This document shows, one piece after another, positions 26,253 through 33,875 of a stretch of 36,541 bases of DNA. Origin of the DNA: Prevotella sp. UBA2725 (GTDB taxonomy: Bacteria > Bacteroidota > Bacteroidia > Bacteroidales > Bacteroidaceae); contig DEKJ01000051.1 in the NCBI GenBank assembly GCA_002353825.1, positions 77,482-114,022 on the forward strand. Reading direction: 5' to 3'. The position numbers and the translations under genes are program-made. Each line of letters starts with the position of its first letter. The stretch's first letter is position 1. A model generated the notes under the pieces. That model saw only the letters and a program-made list of their open reading frames with translations, had not been told where the DNA came from and ran no database searches.

Positions 26253-26267
26253 CGAAGACTGTTTTCA
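26231..26267 (+). terminator. Terminator after the exported nitroreductase gene
   Basis: A perfect 11-bp stem (AACAGTCTTCG with CGAAGACTGTT, 26231-26241 and 26253-26263) with an 11-nt loop, followed by TTC. The T tract is short when counted outside the stem (TTTT including its last pairs). It probably ends the TonB operon. Confidence 0.75.
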
Positions 26268-26311
26268 TCTAACCTTAAAAGTCAAATAAATTACTGATCT
26301 TAAAAACAAGC

Positions 26312-26348
26312 AGGTCTTGGTAGAGACCTCGGCAGCCATGGCTGTTGC
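26312..26348 (+). promoter_or_regulatory. Leader RNA hairpins before the esterase fusion gene
   Basis: Hairpin 1: AGGTCT, loop TGGTAG, AGACCT (26312-26329). Hairpin 2: CAGCC/GGCTG (26333-26344). Hairpin 1 matches the first hairpin of the MFS gene leader at 33784-33801, with two compensatory base-pair changes. Confidence 0.5.
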
Positions 26349-26375
26349 TAAATAAAACTCCAGTAGATAAAAACT

Positions 26376-28628
26376 ATGGCGCGTAAAACTAAATGGTTGC
26401 CAGTTACATTGATGGTATTCTTGATGACCCTTATGCCTTTATTCGTGTTTGGTGAAGGTATGGCTGACAAGTTCCAGAAACTTACTTATCAGGACAAGGC
26501 CACGGGAATAACACTTACCTACCACCTCTTCTTGCCGCAGGGTTATCATGAAGGCGGCAACTATCCCTTGGTCATGTTCATGCACGACATGAGCGGTTCT
26601 GATCCGGGTGCCGATGCCGATTCGGTGCTCAACTCCAACCGCGGAGCTTGTGTATGGGCGGAGGAAGAGAATCAAAAAGAGCATCCTTGCATCGTTCTCG
26701 TTCCTCATTTCGACCGGCAGACGGTAGATGACAACTATACCGTTCAGCCCGATGTCTATGCAGCCTTGAATCTGCTGAAGTCGACGATACACTCCTATGC
26801 CGTCGACTCCGACCGTGTGTATGTCACGGGGCAGTCGATGGGTTGCATGATGTCGTATGTCATGCTGTCGCAGGAGCCCGACCTCTTTGCAGCCGGACTG
26901 CTTGTCGCTGGTCAGTGGGACCCGACGGTCATCGCTCCCATGGCAAAGAAAAACCTGCTGCTCGTCTCGTGTACCGGGGATGAGAAGTCATCGAATGGCG
27001 TGGCTGCTGCACTCAAGGTATGGGAGGCCAATGGAGCTACGACGCGGCAGTTCTTGTGGCCCCTTGACACTACGTCTTTCGCTCGCACGCAGGAGATGGC
27101 TGAACTGCTGAAGAAAGGTGGTAATATCCATTTCGTTCAACTCAATGGCGGTGACCATCGCACGACGTGGCAGAAGGCTTACGACATCGAGGGCTTCCGC
27201 GACTGGCTCTTCGCACAACGACGGCCTATGCAGGCCGACAAGACCTATAGCATCCTCATGAATCCTCAGGACACAACAACCCTCGTGGCAGCGCTGCATG
27301 GAGATGCTCACGGTGATGCCAGTGAGAATACAATCAATGCTATCGAGAAGGCTTATCTGAAAGGGGCCCAGCTCGCCGTGGTAAACCTCTGCATGAAAGA
27401 CAACAAGCCGGCTTTGACCTCCGGTGAATACTTGCAGGATGCTTTGGCTCAACTGAAGCAGAACATCGTGCTCTTAGCTGTTCCCGACTCTAAGACCACA
27501 GCCAAGAAGACGGCGCAGCTCGTCAATAAGCTCAAGGCACGTCATCAGGTGCTGTTCTACGGCAGTGCTTATGGCAATGCACTCGATACCGTGAGTACGA
27601 CAGATCGCAGAATCCTCGTGACCACTAATCTGAAACAAGTGATGATCAAGCGCCAGGGACTTGACAAATATACGAACATTCCGAATGTCGTCAATACTCC
27701 TCAGCAGGCTAAGTGGTGGCACGCTGTCGACTCCATCGACTTCTCTCCCCGCCACAAGGTGCTGATTCAGAATGCCGATGGCTCGCAGATTCCCATGGAC
27801 CAGGCTTATTTCGAGTCGGAGAAAGTGGCACCGGGTACATGGAAAATTCTCAACGATGGCGACTACTGCTATCTTGTGGAAGGTGACTCTATGGCTGTAT
27901 GTATTGATACCGGTTACGGAGCAGGCAATCTTCGCAAATATTGTCAGACTCTCACCGACAAGCCTGTAGAGTATGTCCTCAACACCCACTCCCACTTTGA
28001 TCATACCGCAGGCAATGCTTATTTCGACTGTGCGTTCATGAGTCAGAAGGCAGTGGAGAAAGCAACAATTCCTTATGCCAGTTTCAAAGGCATCTATTTC
28101 CCACGCAACTACCCCGTTGTTGTTGTGAAGGAAGGTGACGTGATCCACCTGGGTGGCCGTGACCTTAAGGTTCTTTCCATTCCTAACCATACCGATGATG
28201 GAATTGCTTTCCTTGACCGCAGCCATCGTTTGCTCTTCCCCGGTGATGAGATTCTCGCTCCGACAATGAACAGGCTCAATGTTAGTGTGGCTCAGTTTGC
28301 TGCTAACATGCAGAAACTCGTTGACCATATCAGTGAATATGATGCTATCTTAGGAGGCTCAACCGTGACCACTGATGTCAATGTGGTGAAGAACCATCTC
28401 GCCTGTGCCTTGCAGCTGCTCAATGGCGGTGCCCAGGATACAGCCAGCTCCAAGAAGAAGCCTTATGTGAAGACCGTTCCCGTTGTTCCTGAGGGAGCCG
28501 AGGCTGTCTATGTGCGTCATGCCGTACGTACGGGAGACAGTGCAGGAGCCGACCCTGATCCGTCCGAGTATTCGACCTTTACTTATGCAGGTGTAACCTT
28601 GATGTATCTGAAGGACAAGATTCGATAA
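26376..28628 (+). CDS. Exported fusion: serine esterase / GDPD-like / metallo-beta-lactamase fold
   Basis: A 750-residue protein with an N-terminal signal peptide (about residues 1-27). Domain 1 (~30-285) is an alpha/beta-hydrolase with nucleophile S154 (TGQSMG), a likely Asp at D202 (CTGDEK) and His at H261 (GGDHRTTW). Domain 2 (~300-430) weakly resembles glycerophosphodiester phosphodiesterase (SENTINAIEKAYLKGAQLAV) but lacks the metal-binding acidic residues, so it is probably inactive. Domain 3 (~460-690) is a metallo-beta-lactamase fold with H538, H540, D542 and H543 (THSHFDH), H605 (PNHTDDG) and D624 (FPGDE); the usual last His is replaced (GGSTVTTD). No frameshift is needed to join the domains. 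Inferred role: hydrolysing an ester or lactone substrate in the periplasm. Confidence 0.82.
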   Translation: MARKTKWLPVTLMVFLMTLMPLFVFGEGMADKFQKLTYQDKATGITLTYHLFLPQGYHEGGNYPLVMFMHDMSGSDPGADADSVLNSNRGACVWAEEENQKEHPCIVLVPHFDRQTVDDNYTVQPDVYAALNLLKSTIHSYAVDSDRVYVTGQSMGCMMSYVMLSQEPDLFAAGLLVAGQWDPTVIAPMAKKNLLLVSCTGDEKSSNGVAAALKVWEANGATTRQFLWPLDTTSFARTQEMAELLKKGGNIHFVQLNGGDHRTTWQKAYDIEGFRDWLFAQRRPMQADKTYSILMNPQDTTTLVAALHGDAHGDASENTINAIEKAYLKGAQLAVVNLCMKDNKPALTSGEYLQDALAQLKQNIVLLAVPDSKTTAKKTAQLVNKLKARHQVLFYGSAYGNALDTVSTTDRRILVTTNLKQVMIKRQGLDKYTNIPNVVNTPQQAKWWHAVDSIDFSPRHKVLIQNADGSQIPMDQAYFESEKVAPGTWKILNDGDYCYLVEGDSMAVCIDTGYGAGNLRKYCQTLTDKPVEYVLNTHSHFDHTAGNAYFDCAFMSQKAVEKATIPYASFKGIYFPRNYPVVVVKEGDVIHLGGRDLKVLSIPNHTDDGIAFLDRSHRLLFPGDEILAPTMNRLNVSVAQFAANMQKLVDHISEYDAILGGSTVTTDVNVVKNHLACALQLLNGGAQDTASSKKKPYVKTVPVVPEGAEAVYVRHAVRTGDSAGADPDPSEYSTFTYAGVTLMYLKDKIR

Positions 28629-28648
28629 TCTTCCTATAAAAAATACGC

Positions 28649-28694
28649 CACATATGAGTCACATTACCGACTCATATGTGTCACGTTCAGAGAG
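28649..28694. repeat. Two-copy 22-bp repeat / 12-bp inverted repeat between convergent genes
   Basis: CATATGAGTC (28651) and CATATGTGTC (28673) start 22 bp apart, and the first continues ACATTACCGACT, matching the unit of the 20257-20366 array. The same DNA forms a perfect 12-bp inverted repeat (CACATATGAGTC / GACTCATATGTG, 8-nt loop), which may serve as a terminator between the converging genes. Confidence 0.75.
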
Positions 28695-28697
28695 AAC

Positions 28698-30200
28698 TTA
28701 TTTCACTGTCTTATCGAGCCAATCGAAAAGATCGCTCAAAGCGTAATCGCCGCTATGAGGACGGTTCCATGCCAACAGATAGTTGACATCCTTACCCGCA
28801 TTCTGTAACTTTACAGCGAGGTTCAGAGGAATAGGGAAAGAGGTATCACGATCGATAGATCCATGGCGGATATACCAATGGGGAGCCGTCGTCACACCCT
28901 CAGCACCAATCTGCCACATAGGATTCAGAAGGCGCTCATTCTCCTTCACTATCTCAGAGATCTGCTTGCCATTCTTCTGTGCACTATATTCAGTGAAGTT
29001 TGCGGGAGTGTTATTGACATCTCCAAACTCATCGTTCTCGCCCGATGCTGCATCTCCAGCTACACCTAAAGCATCAAAAGCGGGAGCCGTCTTCAGTGCC
29101 GTCTTGTTAGCTACATAGTTGAGATACTTTGTCATATCAAGATCAGTGATATACTCACCTACCCTCTTTTGTTGACCACCTAATGCTCCTTTCTTCATGC
29201 CTTCAATCATGTCAGCCGGCATATCGGCCATTTTCATGCCGCCATTTAAAGGAGCAAAAGTACCACCTTCAGAGCTAAACGTGAATCCTATTGAATCAGG
29301 AATCTCTGCACCCGCATTCTTTGCAATCTGAGCTGAACGAATGATCTCACGCTTAATGAAGTCGAGATAGTTGTCAGCTGTCAGGGGAGTACCGTCCTTG
29401 AGTTTGAGATTCAACGACTGGAGATAAGCGGGGAAGAGCGCAGCCTCTTCCTTCGTCACCTCACGATGAGCTGCATCATTGGCTTTACGCGAATCGGTAT
29501 TGCCATAGAGCCATTCATAAGCCATATCAGCATGAGCCAGATCTGTGATAGGGCAATAGCACACTGCCGTGAAGATATCATCACGCTCCTTGGCTGCACC
29601 CATCTTGTCGAGCAGAGGTTCATAGATCGGGTTGTTGCCTGTAGCTCCTAAGAGAGCAGACATGGCACCACCTGCCGAGGTGCCATCTGAAACGATCTTT
29701 TCAGCATCACCGAGCATCTCACTGTCGAAATGACGGAGATAACGCACGGCTGCCTTCAGATCGAGGATAGCAGCAGGAGCCTTACCGTTATACACTTTCT
29801 TCTTGCCTTTCAGAACATAGGAACTACGGCCGCGAGCTCCGGGGATAGCAACGACATAGCCGCGCAGCAAAGCCATCCCCGTAGCATCACCTGTAGATAT
29901 GTTACCCGGCTTCGAGGGCATGTAGCCACCCACATTGTTCTTCAGGAAGATTGGTGACTGCTGAGTAGCGCCATCGGGTACGTAGACGTTCAGATACTGA
30001 TAAGTAGTATCCTCAACATTCGTCACATACCAAAGTTTCTCGTACGCCTTGTACTTCACTGTCTGCCCTGTAGGCATCGTCAGCGTGCGCTCTACACCGG
30101 CATTGGGGTCGAAGCGCAATTCATCCTTCACTACTTTCTTAGCCTGCATAGCAGTACTTGCACACAAGGCTAAAGCCAATAAAACTGTTGTTTTCTTCAT
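28698..30200 (-). CDS. Exported tannase-like alpha/beta-hydrolase
   Basis: A 500-residue predicted periplasmic esterase with signal peptide MKKTTVLLALALCASTAMQA. The nucleophile elbow is S175 (SDGTSAGGAM), with D450 or D452 (RHGSIDRDTSFPIP) and H482 (NRPHSGDYALSD) completing the triad. Length and motif order fit the subtype-B tannase/feruloyl-esterase-like group, which cleaves galloyl or related phenolic esters; the assignment is from recalled motifs. It converges with the esterase fusion gene. An AACATG/CATGTT hairpin (30201-30234) lies directly upstream of the start. Natural substrate unknown; an ester-type siderophore is an alternative to tannins. Confidence 0.8.
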   Translation of the reverse strand: MKKTTVLLALALCASTAMQAKKVVKDELRFDPNAGVERTLTMPTGQTVKYKAYEKLWYVTNVEDTTYQYLNVYVPDGATQQSPIFLKNNVGGYMPSKPGNISTGDATGMALLRGYVVAIPGARGRSSYVLKGKKKVYNGKAPAAILDLKAAVRYLRHFDSEMLGDAEKIVSDGTSAGGAMSALLGATGNNPIYEPLLDKMGAAKERDDIFTAVCYCPITDLAHADMAYEWLYGNTDSRKANDAAHREVTKEEAALFPAYLQSLNLKLKDGTPLTADNYLDFIKREIIRSAQIAKNAGAEIPDSIGFTFSSEGGTFAPLNGGMKMADMPADMIEGMKKGALGGQQKRVGEYITDLDMTKYLNYVANKTALKTAPAFDALGVAGDAASGENDEFGDVNNTPANFTEYSAQKNGKQISEIVKENERLLNPMWQIGAEGVTTAPHWYIRHGSIDRDTSFPIPLNLAVKLQNAGKDVNYLLAWNRPHSGDYALSDLFDWLDKTVK

Positions 30201-30351
30201 AACATGTCTGTTATTATTAATATTACGGCATGTTTATCGTCTCACCAGGACGGTTGATAATTTTTATATTAGACTTTTGTGGTTAGAAGAAGAAATTTGT
30301 TTTAGGTTTAACAAGAGGTTCGTACTTTAGCAATTTTTATAAAAAGCGACC

Positions 30352-30384
30352 CATTGCAGTCGCAATGAGTCGCAGTCGCATTAA
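30352..30384. repeat. GCGACT-rich dispersed repeat, copy 3
   Basis: Reads GAGTCGCAGTCGCATTAAG on the plus strand and ends 5 bp before the stop codon of the minus-strand nitroreductase fusion gene. It shares the bases GGTCGTT beyond the repeat with copy 1 at 10449-10486. The rest of 30201-30389 is AT-rich leader of the tannase-like gene. Confidence 0.8.
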
Positions 30385-30389
30385 GGTCG

Positions 30390-31577
30390 TTATTTCCTCC
30401 ATGCTCCTACGATCTCTCCGATATACTCGGTATGATACCCGGCATTGAAGTGAGCGTAGAAGTTCTTTGGCAGGTCGCTCTCGAAGTTCTTCGGATCGAA
30501 GGTCGTGTGGTATGCCATCCGGCACTCGTAGACCTCGGAAGCTTCAGCAAAGTAAGGCGTGCCATTCTTTGTATAGAGCGTGTGAAGGCCCAAAGCTTTC
30601 ACCTTGTCGCCATCGCGTCCACTGTGTGTACCCATGTAGCGGAGAATGTCCTTGTGAGCATCGTCGAAGACCATCATCGTGAAGTATTTTGTCTTCTCCA
30701 TGAACTGATGGGTGTAACGGCCTTGAGCTACATAAACAGTCATGGTAGCATTATTGGGAGCCCAAAGGTTACCTATAGCGCCCCACCCGATCGTCATCTC
30801 GTTGAATCCACTCTTGTCGCCGGCTGCAATCAGCAGACCATCGCCTTTGAAGAACTTGAACGGATTAGCGTGGAAATCTTCATTGACATCGAAAGCCTTG
30901 AACTCATCTTTCGACTCAGCAGTAGCTTTGCTGCTATTATCTGCCTCCGTCTTGTTACCATAGTGGTTATAAGAGATATTCTCCGTATTCCATTTATCTT
31001 TTGGCTGCGCTTCACCATCAGGATAACCGATGACGATAGTGTTCAAAGGAATCATGGTCTCCGGCAAGCCCAGAATCTTGCGGATGGCTGCGCAACGCTC
31101 CTGAGAAGGATAGGTACCTGTCCATACGGCACCAAGGCCCATGCCATGAGCTGCAAGCAGAATATTCTCTGAGACAGCGGAGCAATCCTGAATCCAGAAC
31201 TGCTGGGCATCGCCATCAGCTGCTTTCGTCATATCGCCACAGACGATGATTGCTAAAGGTGCATCCTTTGCCATGCTCGCATTAGGCGTAGCTTCAGCGA
31301 TGTCAGCCAACTCTTTCTTATCCGTGACGACCACAAAATGCCATGGTTGCTTGTTCATAGCCGATGGAGCAGCCATACCTGCGCGGAGAAGTTTCTCAAT
31401 CTTGTCTTTCTCTACAGGCTTGTCCTGATAACTGCGAACACTTGTGCGTGTCATGATATTGTTGTAAACATCGTCGCCGCCTGCTGTACTGCTGGATGTT
31501 GTCTTTCCCTTGACCAACTGGACACAGACGATGACGAGTGCCAAGGCGAGGCCGAGAATCAATACTTTTTCTTTCAT
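30390..31577 (-). CDS. Membrane-anchored nitroreductase - flavin reductase fusion
   Basis: A 395-residue protein. Residues ~4-22 are a hydrophobic N-terminal anchor or signal (LILGLALALVIVCVQLV), then a Ser/Thr linker. Residues ~38-205 are a nitroreductase domain (RTSVRSYQDKPVEKDKI, AGMAAPSAMNKQPWHFVVV, GMGLGAVWTGTYP) paralogous to the one at 25616-26209. Residues ~225-395 are a flavin-reductase-like FMN-binding split barrel (NEMTIGWGAIGNLWAPNN, GRYTHQFMEKTKYF). Two FMN-type domains on one extracytosolic chain suggest internal electron transfer. It is 18 bp downstream of the AraC regulator and probably co-transcribed with it. Confidence 0.87.
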   Translation of the reverse strand: MKEKVLILGLALALVIVCVQLVKGKTTSSSTAGGDDVYNNIMTRTSVRSYQDKPVEKDKIEKLLRAGMAAPSAMNKQPWHFVVVTDKKELADIAEATPNASMAKDAPLAIIVCGDMTKAADGDAQQFWIQDCSAVSENILLAAHGMGLGAVWTGTYPSQERCAAIRKILGLPETMIPLNTIVIGYPDGEAQPKDKWNTENISYNHYGNKTEADNSSKATAESKDEFKAFDVNEDFHANPFKFFKGDGLLIAAGDKSGFNEMTIGWGAIGNLWAPNNATMTVYVAQGRYTHQFMEKTKYFTMMVFDDAHKDILRYMGTHSGRDGDKVKALGLHTLYTKNGTPYFAEASEVYECRMAYHTTFDPKNFESDLPKNFYAHFNAGYHTEYIGEIVGAWRK

Positions 31578-31595
31578 GTTATATCAATATTTTGT

Positions 31596-32405
31596 TTATC
31601 CGACTTTTGAAATCATGTGCGAGGGTGGTACGCCATACTCTTTCTTGAAGGCTGTAGAGAAGTGGCTGAGATTCTTGAAGCCTGTCTTCAGATAAACCTC
31701 GCTTGGGCTTTCGCCTGTTTCCTCCATCAGTCGTTTAGCTTCTGCCAACCGGCGTTTCGTCAGCCAGCGTTGGGGTGTGATGTGGAAGATCTTGTCGAAG
31801 TCCTGCTTGAAAGAAGTGAGGCTACGGCCCGTGTAATGAGCAAACTGTTCCACAGTGAGGTCACTGAGGAAGTTATCCTCCATAAACTCTTTCACATCAA
31901 CCTTCCACTGATCGACAAAGTCGAAGAGCACCGGTGTGAGCTCAGGCTTGAGTTGCAAGAGCACATAGACAGCCTCGCGAAGCTTACTCTCCATGAGTTC
32001 CTTCGATGGATAGGTGTCTGCCTGAAAATAGTCGGCCAAGCTGAGGAAGAGCGCCTTGAGGAAGGAATGGCCTTCGAGGCGGAAGACATTCTGTTGGGTG
32101 ATGCGCATGCCACTCGTCGAAGGCACAGCGATATGGTTATCCTTTCGGAACCGTTTCAGGAAATCAGTATTGAGATGGAGGAAGAGTGCCTCAAAAGGCT
32201 CACCGTTGGTACTGGGATGTTTCTCCTTGCTCACTTTGTGGTTGCGTCGAAGAAATGCAGCGTCACCTTTCTTAAAATGAATGGTGCGACCTTCCGGAAG
32301 CATCACGTCCATCTCACCGCTAAGAATATAAACCAAAGTATGCTCTACCACCATTTTCTCGCAGATTTTATCTCTGTCCACATGACAGAGATAAAAAGTA
32401 TCCAT
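31596..32405 (-). CDS. AraC-family transcriptional regulator
   Basis: A 269-residue regulator: an N-terminal cupin-like sensing domain (YILSGEMDVMLPEGRTIHFKKGDAAFL) and a C-terminal double helix-turn-helix (about residues 170-265; LTVEQFAHYTGRSLTSFKQDF and PSEVYLKTGFKNLSHFSTAF). An open extension of 46 residues upstream is basic and unlike the family, so the ATG of MDTFYLCHVDRDK is chosen. It lies 99 bp after the GH5 gene and 18 bp before the nitroreductase fusion, which makes that gene its most likely target. A small palindrome GTTCCAGAAC lies at about 32440-32449, upstream of the start. Confidence 0.92.
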   Translation of the reverse strand: MDTFYLCHVDRDKICEKMVVEHTLVYILSGEMDVMLPEGRTIHFKKGDAAFLRRNHKVSKEKHPSTNGEPFEALFLHLNTDFLKRFRKDNHIAVPSTSGMRITQQNVFRLEGHSFLKALFLSLADYFQADTYPSKELMESKLREAVYVLLQLKPELTPVLFDFVDQWKVDVKEFMEDNFLSDLTVEQFAHYTGRSLTSFKQDFDKIFHITPQRWLTKRRLAEAKRLMEETGESPSEVYLKTGFKNLSHFSTAFKKEYGVPPSHMISKVG

Positions 32406-32503
32406 GTACCTTCCCCATAATCTACTTTTTGAACGTCCTTTTTTCCAGTTCCAGAACGCGTGTAATATCAAAATAGATATGATCGGCTTGATAGTACTTA
32501 CTC

Positions 32504-33481
32504 TTATCGTTTTAATAGGACATTCTTCACGACTCGCCCCCATGGTTTAATGACGTCGTTTGGCCACGGACCAGTTGCTGTAGCACGTGGCAGAAGCATC
32601 GAACAAGTCTCGTTCTTGTCTGACAGAGACCAGTTAACCCAACTAATTTTCAATTGCTCCAACAGGTTGATCCACTTTTCGTATTCATCCAGATTAAGCG
32701 GACCATCTCCTGATGCTTCCATTCCTGCGCATTCACTGACAAAAACTGGGAGGCTACCTTCAACAGCTTTCTGCAGACGATCCCGGAGATATTCTTTATG
32801 GGTACCGGCATAGAAATGGAGGGTATACATCACGTTCGTAACGCCTGCCAGAGGACTGGCTGCTACCTTGTCAATATCCTGATCCCAATGCGGACATCCC
32901 ATAAGGATGATATTGTCTGGATCATTCTTTCTAATAGCTGCAATGACCTTTTGGGCATAATCCTTCAGACTTTCCCAAGAATCATTCACGGGCTCGTTGT
33001 ACAACTCATAGATAACATTGGGATATTTGCCGTATTTAGCAGACATCTTACTGAAGAATTCGGCTGCCTCTGTAGGATAAGCATCATGAGCATGCCAGTC
33101 GATGATGACATACACGCCCTCACGGATGGCTGCATTGATGACAGGCTCCATGCACTGTAAAGCAAACTTCGGATTCTCCAGATAGTTATCTTCTATCTTC
33201 ACGCCCATGGCGGCACGGATCACACTGGCATGCCAATCACGAGCCAATGTCCGCACAGCACCGCTGTTGTAGAAACGTGGCCATAGGTTGTGCCAACCTA
33301 AACTGATGCCTCTCAACACTACGGGTTGACCATTCTGGTCACAGAGCTGGGCACCGCGCACTTGCAATTGTCCCCAACGTTTTACGGGAGTCTCTGCTAC
33401 TGCCGTCAGTCCACAGAGAAAAAAGATAAGTAGCAAAAAAGCCGTTCTCATTTTGAAATAGCAAGTCCTTACGTTCTTCAT
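32504..33481 (-). CDS. Exported GH5-family glycoside hydrolase (cellulase-like)
   Basis: A 325-residue secreted endo-glycanase. Signal peptide MKNVRTCYFKMRTAFLLLIF...AVAE; mature TIM barrel with RGISLGWHNLWPRFYN near the start. The acid/base Glu is E163 (YELYNEPVND) and the nucleophile Glu is E250 (PVFVSECAG), with the DWHAHDA strand end between. The open frame runs 46 codons further upstream, but the -7 element TAAATTTG at 33511-33518 lies inside that stretch, so the start at 33481 is preferred. It is a single-domain enzyme without a carbohydrate-binding module. Its place beside iron/redox genes is unexplained. Confidence 0.92.
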   Translation of the reverse strand: MKNVRTCYFKMRTAFLLLIFFLCGLTAVAETPVKRWGQLQVRGAQLCDQNGQPVVLRGISLGWHNLWPRFYNSGAVRTLARDWHASVIRAAMGVKIEDNYLENPKFALQCMEPVINAAIREGVYVIIDWHAHDAYPTEAAEFFSKMSAKYGKYPNVIYELYNEPVNDSWESLKDYAQKVIAAIRKNDPDNIILMGCPHWDQDIDKVAASPLAGVTNVMYTLHFYAGTHKEYLRDRLQKAVEGSLPVFVSECAGMEASGDGPLNLDEYEKWINLLEQLKISWVNWSLSDKNETCSMLLPRATATGPWPNDVIKPWGRVVKNVLLKR

Positions 33482-33510
33482 AGAGGGAAGTGTTTTATGT
33501 TTTATCGCTA

Positions 33511-33518
33511 CAAATTTA
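33511..33518 (-). promoter_or_regulatory. -7 promoter element of the GH5 gene
   Basis: TAAATTTG on the minus strand, 29 bp before the chosen start; no clear -33 box. It decides the GH5 start. The divergent 33482-33875 region also holds plus-strand -7-like motifs at 33659-33666 (TAACTTTG) and 33765-33772. Confidence 0.55.
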
Positions 33519-33764
33519 GTTATTTTTAGTGACATAAATAGCTTTCTTGCTGTCATTTTTCGATTTTTCTTAAATGACATCGTTGTTGTTCTGCGAAAAG
33601 CCGTTTCGGAAAAGTTCATCTTGTCGTTTGACGTAACAGGAGGTATACCTTTTCATCGTAACTTTGCAACCGTAAATCAGAAACACCAGAGCTGGCTCTA
33701 CGGTCTCGTGAAGGCTGCTAAAGAAAAAATGGTAATCTAAGGCCATTTATTGTTTATTATTTCT

Positions 33765-33772
33765 TACCTTTG
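33765..33772 (+). promoter_or_regulatory. -7 promoter element of the MFS gene
   Basis: TACCTTTG fits TAnnTTTG. An RNA start near 33779 would put the first leader hairpin within a few nucleotides of the 5' end. The -33 box is poor. Confidence 0.5.
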
Positions 33773-33783
33773 CATGCGCAATG

Positions 33784-33862
33784 AGGTTCTGGCAGGAACC
33801 TGACTATCTGAATAGTCGAAATAGCTCCGATTTGCTCTTGAATGTTATCGCTCAGAGCTATT
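33784..33862 (+). promoter_or_regulatory. Three-hairpin structured leader of the MFS gene
   Basis: Hairpin 1: AGGTTC, loop TGGCAG, GAACCT (33784-33801). Hairpin 2: GACTAT, loop CTGA, ATAGTC (33802-33817). Hairpin 3: AATAGCTC with GAGCTATT (33820-33862), extended inside by CGAT/ATCG; it ends 13 nt before the start codon. No known riboswitch recognised. Confidence 0.6.
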
Positions 33863-33875
33863 AGATTGTTATATC

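Noticed and set aside
33600..33740. Short plus-strand frame ending in VKAAKEKMVI upstream of the MFS gene
   Set aside because: No credible ATG near its start and no known family; possibly a decayed gene end, but the evidence is too thin to list.
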